Positions 51,207 through 59,572 of a stretch of 64,000 nucleotides of DNA are shown here, one piece after another. The notes under the pieces were generated by a model. The model was not told the origin of the DNA and did not search any database. It was given only the letters and a program-made list of their open reading frames with translations. The translations under genes were made by a program, and so were the position numbers. The DNA comes from Pollutiaquabacter aromativorans. GTDB taxonomy: Bacteria > Bacteroidota > Bacteroidia > AKYH767-A > 2013-40CM-41-45. The first letter of the stretch is position 1. Each line of letters begins with the position of its first letter. The stretch spans positions 558,001 to 622,000 of the forward strand of contig CP185379.1 of the NCBI GenBank assembly GCA_049177215.1, in the 5' to 3' direction.

Positions 51207-52832
51207 TCAAGCCCTCACCGCCACCTCCACCTTCGCTTTCTCCATCGCCGCTTTCACGAAGCGAACGAAAAGCGGATGCGGATTCTCGACGGTGCTCTTG
51301 TATTCGGGGTGGAACTGTACGCCTACGAACCAGGGGTGGTTCTTCGCTTCCACGATCTCGACCAGCCCGTTGTCGGGATTGGTGCCGGAGGGGATGAGCC
51401 CCGCTTCGGTGAAGTCTTTCAGAAACTTGTTGTTGAATTCGTACCGGTGACGGTGGCGTTCGCCTATCCGGCTCTTGCCGTACACCTGGTAGGCCTTGCT
51501 GCCTTTCTCCAACTGACAACCGTATTCGCCCAGTCGCATGGTGCCGCCTTTTGCCGTGATCTTCTTTTGTGACTCCATGAAGTCGATCACCGGATGCTTC
51601 GTGTTCGGATTCATTTCCGTCGAATGGGCGTCTTTCCAACCCAACACGTTGCGGGCGAATTCGATCACGGCGCATTGCATGCCGAGGCAGATGCCGAGGA
51701 ACGGAATGTTGTTTTCCCGTACGAAGCGGATGGCCGTGATCTTGCCTTCGATCCCTCGATCCCCGAAGCCGGGCGCGACCAGAACCCCTTGCAGGTGCCC
51801 CAGTTTGGACGCTACATTGTCCTCGTCGATCTTCTCCGAATGGATCCATTCGAGCCGCACTTTGCATTCGTTCGCCACACCGGCATGGATGAAGGCTTCC
51901 GCGATGGATTTATACGCGTCTTTCAGTTCCACGTACTTTCCTACGAGCCCGATCCTTACTTCGTGGATCGGGTTCTTGAGTTTTCCCAGGAAGGCTTTCC
52001 AGAGTTCGAGCTCCGGCTCCTGCTTGAGTGGAAGCTTCAGTTTGTTCAGGACGACTTTGTCGAGCTGCTCCTTGTACATCATCAGCGGAACGTCGTAAAT
52101 CGTTTCCGCGTCGATCGATTCGATGACGGCATTGACGTTCACGTTACAGAACAAAGCGACTTTACGGCGCAAGTCGGTGCTGAGTGAGCGTTCGGTGCGG
52201 CATACGAGGACGTCGGGTTGAACGCCGAGTTCGAGCATGGTCTTGACCGAATGCTGGGTGGGCTTGGTCTTCAATTCGCCCGCCGCGCTGAGGTAGGGGA
52301 TGAGCGTGAGGTGGATGACCAGCGCTGAACTGCCGAGTTCCCATTTCAGCTGACGCACCGTTTCGATGTACGGCAGCGATTCGATATCACCCACCGTGCC
52401 GCCGATCTCGGTGATGACGATCTCAAACTCGCCGCTTTCGCCCAGCAGCATCATGCGCCGTTTGATCTCGTCGGTCACATGCGGAATGATCTGGACGGTT
52501 TTTCCCAGGTACGCGCCTTCACGTTCCTTGTTGATCACGGTCTGGTAGATGCGGCCGGTCGTGACGTTGTTGGCCTGCGAGGTCGGAACGTTCAAAAAAC
52601 GTTCGTAGTGTCCGAGGTCCAGGTCGGTTTCCGCTCCATCGTTCGTCACATAACATTCCCCGTGTTCGTACGGATTCAGGGTTCCGGGATCGACGTTGAT
52701 GTAAGGGTCGAACTTCTGGATCGTAACAGAATAACCGCGGCCCTGAAGTAACTTGGCCAGGGATGCGGAGATGATGCCTTTTCCCAGGGAAGAGGTAACA
52801 CCACCGGTAACGAAGATGTATTTTGCTGCCAC
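51207..52832 (-). CDS. pyrG: CTP synthase
   Basis: 541 residues from a GTG at 52832 (VAAKYIFVTGGVTSSLGKGI). The upstream frame to 53063 is not needed: the CTP synthase family begins with exactly this block. Makes CTP from UTP, ATP and glutamine. The synthetase domain (1-270) has GGVTSSLGKG, the PYINVDPGTLNPYEHGECYV loop and EIGGTVGDIES. The glutaminase domain (about 290-541) has the nucleophile Cys in FLGICLGMQCAV (about 381) and the His-Glu pair in QFHPEYKS (about 511). Cytoplasmic. The stop codon lies at the edge of a heptamer array. The 5' end is about 100 bases from the divergent PAP2 gene. Confidence 0.97.
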   Translation of the reverse strand: MAAKYIFVTGGVTSSLGKGIISASLAKLLQGRGYSVTIQKFDPYINVDPGTLNPYEHGECYVTNDGAETDLDLGHYERFLNVPTSQANNVTTGRIYQTVINKEREGAYLGKTVQIIPHVTDEIKRRMMLLGESGEFEIVITEIGGTVGDIESLPYIETVRQLKWELGSSALVIHLTLIPYLSAAGELKTKPTQHSVKTMLELGVQPDVLVCRTERSLSTDLRRKVALFCNVNVNAVIESIDAETIYDVPLMMYKEQLDKVVLNKLKLPLKQEPELELWKAFLGKLKNPIHEVRIGLVGKYVELKDAYKSIAEAFIHAGVANECKVRLEWIHSEKIDEDNVASKLGHLQGVLVAPGFGDRGIEGKITAIRFVRENNIPFLGICLGMQCAVIEFARNVLGWKDAHSTEMNPNTKHPVIDFMESQKKITAKGGTMRLGEYGCQLEKGSKAYQVYGKSRIGERHRHRYEFNNKFLKDFTEAGLIPSGTNPDNGLVEIVEAKNHPWFVGVQFHPEYKSTVENPHPLFVRFVKAAMEKAKVEVAVRA

Positions 52833-52929
52833 CGTGTTGAGCGTGAGTAGTTGGAAAATTATGTTGAGAAACGGAAAAAAGATTCCGTCAACACGGGATA
52901 CAAAAGTATCATTTTGCCGACAATATCCG

Positions 52930-53862
52930 ATGAGATTTGTCCTGAACCGTGTGATTATTTTATGCGCGTTCCTGCTGCATGCTGGAACTGCCGCTGCCCA
53001 GCAACGACTTTCTCTTAGCGCATTTCTGAAAGAAGAGCGGATCTTTTCCTTCAGAAGCCCCAAAGGTTATGTGCCCATGCTGATGCACAACTTTGGGAGA
53101 CAAGCGGTTTCGCCCCTTCACCTGAACGAGCAGAGCTTCCTGATTCTTGCCGGTGCCAGCGGCGCGACGGCCGCGCTGTATTATTATGACGAAGACATTG
53201 ACGCATGGATTCGTCCCTGGCGAGACCGGCATCCGTTTTTGCGAGATTTCAGTCCGCATTTCACGCAACTGGGCGATTATTATGGCTACGCCCTGGTTGC
53301 CGGCTATGGTCTCACCGCGATGGCGCTGCGGGATCATCGTCACTTCCGGACCGCGATTCTGGCCAGCCAGGCGGCCATTACGGCCGGCGTCTGGGTGCGG
53401 GTCGTGAAAGTCCTGACCGGTCGCATGCGGCCCTTGGCGACCTATACGGACGACGTGTATCCCTACGACCATTGGTTCGGACCGTTCGCGGTCTTTGATA
53501 AGAAACTGAAACAGGGAAGAAGTGTAGCGGCGTTCGATGCCTTCCCGTCAGGGCATACCGCGGCCGCCTTTTCGATTGCAACCGTATTTGCCGGTCGTTT
53601 TTCCGATCATCGTGCGGTACCGGTTGTTGCCTATGGAACGGCTTCGCTGGTCGCGTTCAGCCGACTGATCGAACACGAGCACTGGGCTTCCGACCTGATC
53701 TTCGGAGCGTTGGCTGGCTATGCCTGCGGCCGACAAGTACTCCGGCGTGAACAGGAAGTTTTCGGAGAAGAAAAAGCACAAGGCCGTCGCAGGGTGGAAG
53801 TGGAATACGGACTGGCGCCAATTCCTTCGGGTGGCGGCTTGCAAGTCTTGCTCAGGTTCTGA
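52930..53862 (+). CDS. PAP2-family membrane phosphatase
   Basis: 310 residues from ATG 52930 (MRFVLNRVIILCAFLLHAGT), giving a signal peptide. The longer frame from 52753 would overlap pyrG and is rejected. It carries the three acid-phosphatase signature motifs: KVLTGRMRP (about 159-167), PSGHT (about 206-210) and SRLIEHEHWASD (about 245-256), with the general-acid His in PSGHT and the nucleophile His in EHEHWASD. Several hydrophobic helices surround them. Such enzymes remove phosphate from lipid phosphates such as undecaprenyl pyrophosphate or phosphatidic acid at the outer face of the inner membrane. It is convergent with the second TonB receptor gene, only 6 bases between stops. Confidence 0.92.
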   Translation: MRFVLNRVIILCAFLLHAGTAAAQQRLSLSAFLKEERIFSFRSPKGYVPMLMHNFGRQAVSPLHLNEQSFLILAGASGATAALYYYDEDIDAWIRPWRDRHPFLRDFSPHFTQLGDYYGYALVAGYGLTAMALRDHRHFRTAILASQAAITAGVWVRVVKVLTGRMRPLATYTDDVYPYDHWFGPFAVFDKKLKQGRSVAAFDAFPSGHTAAAFSIATVFAGRFSDHRAVPVVAYGTASLVAFSRLIEHEHWASDLIFGALAGYACGRQVLRREQEVFGEEKAQGRRRVEVEYGLAPIPSGGGLQVLLRF

Positions 53863-53868
53863 AGCGTC

Positions 53869-56166
53869 TCAGAAGGAGAGCGCTGCACCCAGGCTCGGCA
53901 GTATCGGGAGCTGATAGACCTTGGTTCCGGACAACCGGTCAAAGTAGAAGATGTTGTTCCGGTCGTACAGGTTGGTAGCCGAGGCTTGAACTTCGAGTTT
54001 GGTGTTCTTGGCCAGTTTGAAGCTTCGTTGTACGGAAACGTCAAGCCGGTGGAAGTACGACAATCGGCCCTCGTTGATGCCCGCGTAGTAGATCGCAATT
54101 TGTCCGTTTTGCTGCAGGATATCGGTTCCCAATCCGTTGTTCAGATTGAGCTGCTCGTAATAGCCCTGGGATTGGGTGAAGGGAAAGGGTGAACCGAAGT
54201 TCCAACGCACACTTGTCATCCAGGCTTTGTCTTTTCCGAAGGTGTAGGAACCGACCAGGTTGAGGTTGTGGCGACGATCGAAACTGGGCCAATAGGTCCT
54301 TACGCCGTCATACCGTTTCACATAACCGAGCGAGTAAGTGGCCCAGAGGTATAATCCGCGGTAATCGTATTTGAGCAGGAAGTCGATTCCGCGCGCCGTT
54401 CCGCTTTCGATGATGAAATCCTTCTTCAGATAATCGGGCTTCTCGCTGTTTTCGCTGTCATCATCGTACACTTTGTCGCGGTTCAGGTTTTGCAATTGGG
54501 AAAAGTTCTTGAAGTATCCTTCAACGTTCAGGTTGAGGTGGAAGGGGAGGTCGATCTCGAAGCCGGCGATGGCGTGTTGCGCCTTTTGAAGGCGGGAGGT
54601 GACGTCTTCGCCATCGAAGGTTTCAGGAATGTTGTCGCTGCCGGAGAGAAAGCCGTAAAACAGGTTGACGACGTCCCGGTCCGAGGTGCCGCTGAGCAGG
54701 TTCTGAGAATAATAACCGCCGGCGGCTTTGAAACGAAGTTTGTCCGTTGCATTGAATTTAAGACCCAGGCGAGGTTCTGCCGTCAGTTCGGACAGCGAGG
54801 AGTAGTAGTTGATCCGAATGCCCGGTTCTGCGATCAGTTTGCCGGCGATCTTCTTGTACTTGAAATATCCCGCCAGTTGTGTGGTGTTCTCCGTTTGACC
54901 GATGGATTTCGAATAGGCGTTCGAGAACTGGAAGTCGGTCCGGAAACCGACGATCTCGAGGCCATAGCGCAATTCATCCTTCTTGATGAAGTACGAAAAA
55001 TTCAGGCTGGTGTTGAAGCCGCTGATCTCCGAAAAGCGTGATTGCTCATCGCGTTCATCCAGGTTGATGCGGTAATTGCTGTAAGCGAAATTACCGTCGA
55101 TCAGGACCGAACTGCCGGATGGAACCAACACGAAATTGGTTCCCAGCCCGAATGATTTCCAGTCGAGGTCGGCAATTTCCTTGTAGTTCACCCGATCGGT
55201 GAAATTGAAACCGAAGAAATTGACTTTACTGCCGGAAGAGGAGTTGAGCGAGATCTTGCCGTACAGGTCGTTGAAGGCGAAGGGCAGCCCTGCCGTATCC
55301 ACGTAGCTGTAAAGGCTTTTCGAAGTTTTGTCGAGATACGAATTCCGGCTGGTGATGATGAACGACGAACTGCCTTCCTGGTTCTCTTTTTCCTTTTTGA
55401 GCGGACCTTCGAGCAGGAACTTGGCCGTAAACGGATTCACCGAAGCGCGGCCGGCGATTCTTTTCTTGTTGCCGTCGCGGGTGGTGATGTCCATCACCGA
55501 GGAGATGCGGTCGCCGTATTCCGCGTTGAAGCCTCCGGTATAAACGTCGGCTCCGCGAATGATGTCGGCGTCGAATACCGAGTAGAGGCCGATGGAGTGG
55601 AACGGATTATAGATGATCATCCCGTCGAGCAGGACTTTGTTCTGGATCGGGGTGCCGCCGCGTATGTACAATTGTCCGCCCTGGTCGCCGGAGAAGATCA
55701 CACCGGGCAGTACCTGCAGATACTGGGCAAGATCGGGTTCGCCGCCTACGGTCGGAAGCTGCTTGATTTCCTTCGGCGTAACCTTGTTGACGGAAACTTT
55801 TACCTCGGTCTTCTTTTCCTCGTTCTCGCCGGAAATCTCGATCTCTTTCATCTGGATCGCCGACTTGCGGAGGTATAGTTTTTTCGTGAGGATGTCGCCG
55901 GCCTTGATGGTGATGGGCTCCTTGATGGTATCGAAGCCGACCGAGGTGACCATCAACACATAATCGCCCGGGGGGACGCGGGTGATGGAATAGTAGCCGT
56001 CCAGGTTGGTCTGGACACCGTGGGTGGTGCCTTTTAGATAGACACTGGTATAGATGGCGGGTTCGGATGTTTCCTGTTCATAGACAAAGCCCCGGATGTC
56101 GCCGGTCTGAGCGAGCGCGCCTGTGGTGAAGAACGCCAGGATCAGGAGAAGAAGTAAGTGACGCAT
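53869..56166 (-). CDS. TonB-dependent outer-membrane receptor
   Basis: 765 residues from ATG 56166 (MRHLLLLLILAFFTTGALAQ). The -7 box at 56186-56179 excludes the longer frame that starts at 56292. A carboxypeptidase-regulatory-like domain (about 22-110: IRGFVYEQETSEPAIYTSVY), a plug (about 125-240: LPTVGGEPDLAQYLQVLPGV, GGQLYIRGGTP, NKVLLDGMIIYNPFH, GGFNAEYGDRISSVMDI) and a 22-strand-type barrel ending in Phe. It lacks the SusC-length barrel and no SusD partner is adjacent, so it is a single TonB receptor of unknown substrate. Confidence 0.92.
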   Translation of the reverse strand: MRHLLLLLILAFFTTGALAQTGDIRGFVYEQETSEPAIYTSVYLKGTTHGVQTNLDGYYSITRVPPGDYVLMVTSVGFDTIKEPITIKAGDILTKKLYLRKSAIQMKEIEISGENEEKKTEVKVSVNKVTPKEIKQLPTVGGEPDLAQYLQVLPGVIFSGDQGGQLYIRGGTPIQNKVLLDGMIIYNPFHSIGLYSVFDADIIRGADVYTGGFNAEYGDRISSVMDITTRDGNKKRIAGRASVNPFTAKFLLEGPLKKEKENQEGSSSFIITSRNSYLDKTSKSLYSYVDTAGLPFAFNDLYGKISLNSSSGSKVNFFGFNFTDRVNYKEIADLDWKSFGLGTNFVLVPSGSSVLIDGNFAYSNYRINLDERDEQSRFSEISGFNTSLNFSYFIKKDELRYGLEIVGFRTDFQFSNAYSKSIGQTENTTQLAGYFKYKKIAGKLIAEPGIRINYYSSLSELTAEPRLGLKFNATDKLRFKAAGGYYSQNLLSGTSDRDVVNLFYGFLSGSDNIPETFDGEDVTSRLQKAQHAIAGFEIDLPFHLNLNVEGYFKNFSQLQNLNRDKVYDDDSENSEKPDYLKKDFIIESGTARGIDFLLKYDYRGLYLWATYSLGYVKRYDGVRTYWPSFDRRHNLNLVGSYTFGKDKAWMTSVRWNFGSPFPFTQSQGYYEQLNLNNGLGTDILQQNGQIAIYYAGINEGRLSYFHRLDVSVQRSFKLAKNTKLEVQASATNLYDRNNIFYFDRLSGTKVYQLPILPSLGAALSF

Positions 56167-56178
56167 AATTGAGAGCGC

Positions 56179-56186
56179 CAAAAATA
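56179..56186 (-). promoter_or_regulatory. Putative -7 box of TonB receptor gene
   Basis: TATTTTTG on the minus strand fits TAnnTTTG, 12 bases before the ATG at 56166; it fixes the start choice. Confidence 0.5.
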
Positions 56187-56290
56187 GTATTGTTTCCCGG
56201 ATGTCAGAGTCGTAATGGGTCGCTTTGACATTCGGACGATGAAAGAAACATACTTTAACACTTTGGCCGGGTAATTGTCCTGGCAATGTC

Positions 56291-56617
56291 ATGCGCTACT
56301 TCCGGTTGGTCATCCCGATGCTTCCTGTAACCGCGATGGCATTATTCCCCTTTGTACTCTTCGATCGGCATGACCGGGCTTCCGACCAGATCCTGCTGCG
56401 GCATGAGCAGATACACCTCCGGCAGCAGATTGAATTGTTGATATTGCCGTTTTACCTGTTGTACGCTTATTACTATTTGAAAGGGCGATTCAAAGGGCAT
56501 TCGGCAAGGGAGGCTTATCGGGCCATCCCTTTCGAGCGCGAAGCTTACCTGCATGAGGCTACGCAAGACTATCTAAACAGCCGTTCCCGCTTCGCCTGGA
56601 TGAAATACAGGAAATAG
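56291..56617 (+). CDS. Small membrane protein with HExxH motif
   Basis: 108 residues. The N-terminal helix (MRYFRLVIPMLPVTAMALFP) is followed by DQILLRHEQIHLRQQIELLI, where HEQIH is a zinc-protease-type HExxH. A second hydrophobic helix (LPFYLLYAYYYLKG) comes next, then FEREAYLHEATQDYL, which could supply a third ligand (Glu). Conserved short proteins of this shape occur in Bacteroidota and are usually unnamed. It may be a minimal membrane-associated metallopeptidase like a truncated M48/M56 enzyme, or may have lost activity. It ends 5 bases before the stop of the convergent EVE gene. Confidence 0.75.
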   Translation: MRYFRLVIPMLPVTAMALFPFVLFDRHDRASDQILLRHEQIHLRQQIELLILPFYLLYAYYYLKGRFKGHSAREAYRAIPFEREAYLHEATQDYLNSRSRFAWMKYRK

Positions 56618-56622
56618 TCGGG

Positions 56623-57021
56623 TCAGGAGCCCATGGCAACCAGCAAATCAAACGCTGCTTCCGCAACAGGCATCACGGAAAGGCGACCGATCTTCACCAG
56701 CGGAAAGTCTGCGAGTTTTTTCTCGGCTTTTATCGTTTTAAGGGTCACCGGTTGTTGCAATGGTTTAAGCGGTACAAGGTCAACACAGATCCAGTCGGGA
56801 TCATTCGGCTCCGGTTTGGGAGCATTGGCGACCTCGGCAATGGCTACAATAGCCGATTCCTTGCCGCTGTGATAGAAAAGCACCTGATCGCCTTTCTTCA
56901 TTCCAGATAAATGACGTTTCGCAAGATGATTGCGAACACCGTCCCAGGTGGTTTTCTTATCACGAACAAGATCAGACCAGCCGTAGGTGTCGGGGTCGGA
57001 TTTTACAAGCCAGTAAGCCAT
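56623..57021 (-). CDS. EVE-domain protein (PUA-like)
   Basis: 132 residues from ATG 57021 (MAYWLVKSDPDTYGWSDLVR). Contains the family marks KTTWDGVRNHLAKRHLSGMK, GDQVLFYHSG, KESAIVAIAEVA, DPDWICVDLVPL and a final GRLSVMPVAEAAFDLL. EVE domains bind modified bases in RNA or DNA (human THYN1 family); the bacterial role is unclear. The longer frame to 57111 reads through the GGGACGA array (giving SSLVPRP repeats) and is rejected. The ATG directly abuts six perfect heptamers, so the ribosome-binding region is made of repeat. Cytoplasmic. Confidence 0.92.
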   Translation of the reverse strand: MAYWLVKSDPDTYGWSDLVRDKKTTWDGVRNHLAKRHLSGMKKGDQVLFYHSGKESAIVAIAEVANAPKPEPNDPDWICVDLVPLKPLQQPVTLKTIKAEKKLADFPLVKIGRLSVMPVAEAAFDLLVAMGS

Positions 57022-57063
57022 GGGACGAGGGACGAGGGACGAGGGACGAGGGACGAGGGACGA
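57022..57063. repeat. Six perfect GGGACGA heptamers abutting the EVE start codon
   Basis: 42 bases, six exact copies, starting at the base after the EVE ATG (minus strand reads TCGTCCC). Copy changes would alter leader length in steps of seven. Confidence 0.95.
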
Positions 57064-57108
57064 GGGAAATTCAGCCAAACAAATTACGAACCCCCAATCA
57101 CCCATCAC

Positions 57109-57158
57109 CAATTACCAATTACTAATTACTAATTACTAATTACTAATTACTAATTACC
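57109..57158. repeat. TAATTAC heptamer array before holA stop
   Basis: About seven copies of TAATTAC/CAATTAC (57109-57158), ending seven bases from the holA stop codon at 57166-57168. Confidence 0.9.
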
Positions 57159-57165
57159 ACCCCAC

Positions 57166-58194
57166 TCAATGCATCAACTTAAACACCAACTCCTTCAACA
57201 AATCATCATCCCCTGTTGATTCGTTACGGACGCCTTTGGCACGCAGGTCGTAGTCGCGGAGGTAGGAGATGTTCCGGATCACAAGCGGATAGGGGTAGGC
57301 CTTCGCGGCATGTTCGTATTCGGTCACGAAGTAAGGACTGATGCCCAGTGCAGAAGCAACGGCGTTGCGCGATCGGTCGGTGAGGGAATGATAGGTCAGC
57401 AGCTTCATGAAAAAGGTGAAGATGGACGGAATCGTCATCACCAGCGGATTGTTCTTGGGGTTCTTTCCGAAGTACTGGACGATCTGGTTGGCCTTGAAAA
57501 TATTGCGCTTGCCCAGCGCGTTTTGCAATTCGAAGACATTGAATTCTTTGCTGATGCCAATGTTGTCTTCCACCAATGTTGCGGTGATCTCATCACCCGG
57601 CTTCAGGTTGAGGATCAGTTTGTCGATCTCATTGGCAATACGGGAAAGATCGGTGCCGAGGTACTCGGCCATTAGCTGGGTCGCCTTGGGGTTGGTGCGG
57701 AAGCCCTTGGAAAGTACATGCCGCGTGATCCAATCCGGGACCTGGTTGTCGTAAAGTTTCTTTGATTCAAAAAGGACGCAACCGTTCTGCAGTGCTTTAT
57801 ACAAGCGCGTCCGCTTATCCAGTGTCTTATACTTGTAGCAGAAAACCAGGATGGTGGTGGGCGTCGGCTTATGTAAATATTCAATAAGCGGGTCGCGACT
57901 GTCTTTGCCTTCGGCTTTCGAAACCAGGTTGCGGATATCCTGAGCTTCCTTGACAATGACCACCTGGTAGCTCGACATCATCGGGTACCGCTTGGCCGTG
58001 CTGATCAGGGAGAGCAGGTCCGTGTCTTTGCCATACAGCACGGTCTGGTTAAACTCCCGTTCCGATTCATTCAGGACATTCTTTTCCAAAGCATCCGCGA
58101 TCGCATCGATGTAGAACGCCTCGTCGCCGTGCAGGAAATACACGGGCGCATAGACTTTCTTTCGGATATCGCCGATGATCTGGTCGAAGGTCAT
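57166..58194 (-). CDS. holA: DNA polymerase III delta subunit
   Basis: 342 residues. Delta opens the beta sliding clamp as part of the clamp loader. It begins TFDQIIGDIRKKVYAPVYFL with the family's 'PVYFLHGDEAFYID' block. The middle has LISTAKRYPMMSSYQVVIVK, a clamp-interacting region, LVFCYKYKTLDKRTRLYKAL, then LGTDLSRIANEIDKLIL and GISKEFNVFELQNALGKRN, all typical of bacterial delta in Bacteroidota. Its ATG is one base from the AMP nucleosidase stop, so the two are co-transcribed (amn first). Cytoplasmic. Confidence 0.95.
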   Translation of the reverse strand: MTFDQIIGDIRKKVYAPVYFLHGDEAFYIDAIADALEKNVLNESEREFNQTVLYGKDTDLLSLISTAKRYPMMSSYQVVIVKEAQDIRNLVSKAEGKDSRDPLIEYLHKPTPTTILVFCYKYKTLDKRTRLYKALQNGCVLFESKKLYDNQVPDWITRHVLSKGFRTNPKATQLMAEYLGTDLSRIANEIDKLILNLKPGDEITATLVEDNIGISKEFNVFELQNALGKRNIFKANQIVQYFGKNPKNNPLVMTIPSIFTFFMKLLTYHSLTDRSRNAVASALGISPYFVTEYEHAAKAYPYPLVIRNISYLRDYDLRAKGVRNESTGDDDLLKELVFKLMH

Positions 58195-58195
58195 G

Positions 58196-58966
58196 TCAGA
58201 AGCGGAGGTGTTTGACCGTCAAGCCGTCGTTGATCAGTTGTTTGAGTGAGTCGATGCCGATGCGGAGATGGTCTTCGACGAAATTGGCGGTGACTTTCTT
58301 GTCGCTTTCAGCCGTTTTAACTCCTTCGGAAACCATCGGTTGATCCGATACCAGCAGCAGTGCGCCGGTCGGGATCTTGTTGGCAAAGCCGACGAGGAAG
58401 ATCGTGGCCGTCTCCATGTCGATCGCCATGGCACGGGTCGATTCCAAATATTCCTTGAAATCCAGATCGTGTTCCCAGACACGGCGGTTGGTGGAGTAGA
58501 CGGTACCGGTCCAGTAATCTTTATCGTAATCGCGGATGGTCGTGGAAACAGCTTTTTGAAGACTGAAAGCGGGGAGGGCCGGCACTTCGGGCGGGAGGTA
58601 GTCGTCGGAGGTTCCTTCGCCACGCACCGCAGCGATCGGAAGGATCAGGTCACCGACAGCGTTTTTCTTTTTCAGACCGCCGCATTTACCCAGGAAGAGC
58701 GCGGCTTTGGGTTTGATCGCGCTCAAGAGGTCCATGATGAGGGCCGCGTTCGGACTTCCGATCCCGAAATTGATAATGGTGATGCCGTTGGCCGTTGCCG
58801 TAGGCATGGGTTTATCCGCTCCAATGATCGGCACGTTGTACCATTCGGAGAAGAGCTTCACGTAATGATGAAAATTAGTCAGGAGGATATATTTCCCAAA
58901 ATCCTCAAGCGCGACCCCGGTATAACGGGGTAGCCAGTTGGAAACGATTTCTTCTTTGCTTTCCAT
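58196..58966 (-). CDS. amn: AMP nucleosidase
   Basis: 256 residues from ATG 58966 (MESKEEIVSNWLPRYTGVAL). The short Bacteroidota form, without the long N-terminal domain of E. coli Amn. Cleaves AMP to adenine and ribose 5-phosphate. It has the purine-phosphorylase fold marks FGIGSPNAALIMDLL, LFLGKCGGLKKKNAVGDLIL, and AIDMETATIFLVGF with the catalytic/ribose-binding Glu (MET), then a final DHLRIGIDSLKQL. Transcribed with holA (1-base gap). It is divergent from the HsdR-N-like gene 30 bases away. Confidence 0.92.
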   Translation of the reverse strand: MESKEEIVSNWLPRYTGVALEDFGKYILLTNFHHYVKLFSEWYNVPIIGADKPMPTATANGITIINFGIGSPNAALIMDLLSAIKPKAALFLGKCGGLKKKNAVGDLILPIAAVRGEGTSDDYLPPEVPALPAFSLQKAVSTTIRDYDKDYWTGTVYSTNRRVWEHDLDFKEYLESTRAMAIDMETATIFLVGFANKIPTGALLLVSDQPMVSEGVKTAESDKKVTANFVEDHLRIGIDSLKQLINDGLTVKHLRF

Positions 58967-58996
58967 AGTGTACTTTTCGGGGAAAATCGAACTCCG

Positions 58997-59461
58997 GTGC
59001 GGTTTCCCCGGCTCCACTTTCCAGAGTACAAGTTTACGATACGCCCGGCTGGCAAAGACGGGGATTCTGTAAAAATTTTCGACATCATTCGGGGTCGGTA
59101 CGTCAGTCTAACGCCTGAAGAATGGGTTCGCCAGCACCTCCTGCATTTTCTGCTCGTGGACCGATCGTATCCGAAAGGCCTGATCGCCGTCGAAAAATCG
59201 TTGAAAGTCGGGACGCTTGATAAGCGATTCGATATTTTGGTCTATGACCGGGAGCATCACCCCATTCTCCTTGCGGAATGCAAAGCGCCGGAAATTCCGC
59301 TGGATCAGCTTGTTTTCGACCAGGCCGCGCGGTATAACCGTACCCTTCAGGTGCCCTATCTGCTCATTACCAATGGACTGGAGACGAAGTTGTGTCGTGT
59401 CGATCCCGACCGACAGGTATTGGTACCCTTACCGGACCTTCCCGAACATTCGGAATTATGA
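58997..59461 (+). CDS. HsdR N-terminal-like domain protein (type I restriction N fold, alone)
   Basis: 154 residues starting with GTG at 58997 (MRFPRLHFPEYKFTIRPAGK); no ATG is available in frame. It shows the HSDR_N nuclease fold: PEEWVRQHLLHFLL, KRFDILVYDREHHPILLAEC KAPE (Asp and Glu-x-Lys of the PD-(D/E)xK site), FDQAARYNRTLQVPYLLITN (Gln-x-x-x-Tyr motif). No helicase, HsdM or HsdS follows, so it is a stand-alone member seen widely in Bacteroidota next to holA/amn genes. Function may be DNA end processing or repair; not proven. The next gene (S8 protease) begins 112 bases later. Confidence 0.85.
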   Translation: MRFPRLHFPEYKFTIRPAGKDGDSVKIFDIIRGRYVSLTPEEWVRQHLLHFLLVDRSYPKGLIAVEKSLKVGTLDKRFDILVYDREHHPILLAECKAPEIPLDQLVFDQAARYNRTLQVPYLLITNGLETKLCRVDPDRQVLVPLPDLPEHSEL

Positions 59462-59572
59462 AAATTGGCTGAAGGGCAGGCTGGTAGCGGTAAACTCGGA
59501 CAATTGCCTGATTGTTAAAATCCATTAAAGGTTTATTTTGCGTGGCCTTATTCAGGGCGCATCTCACCATCC

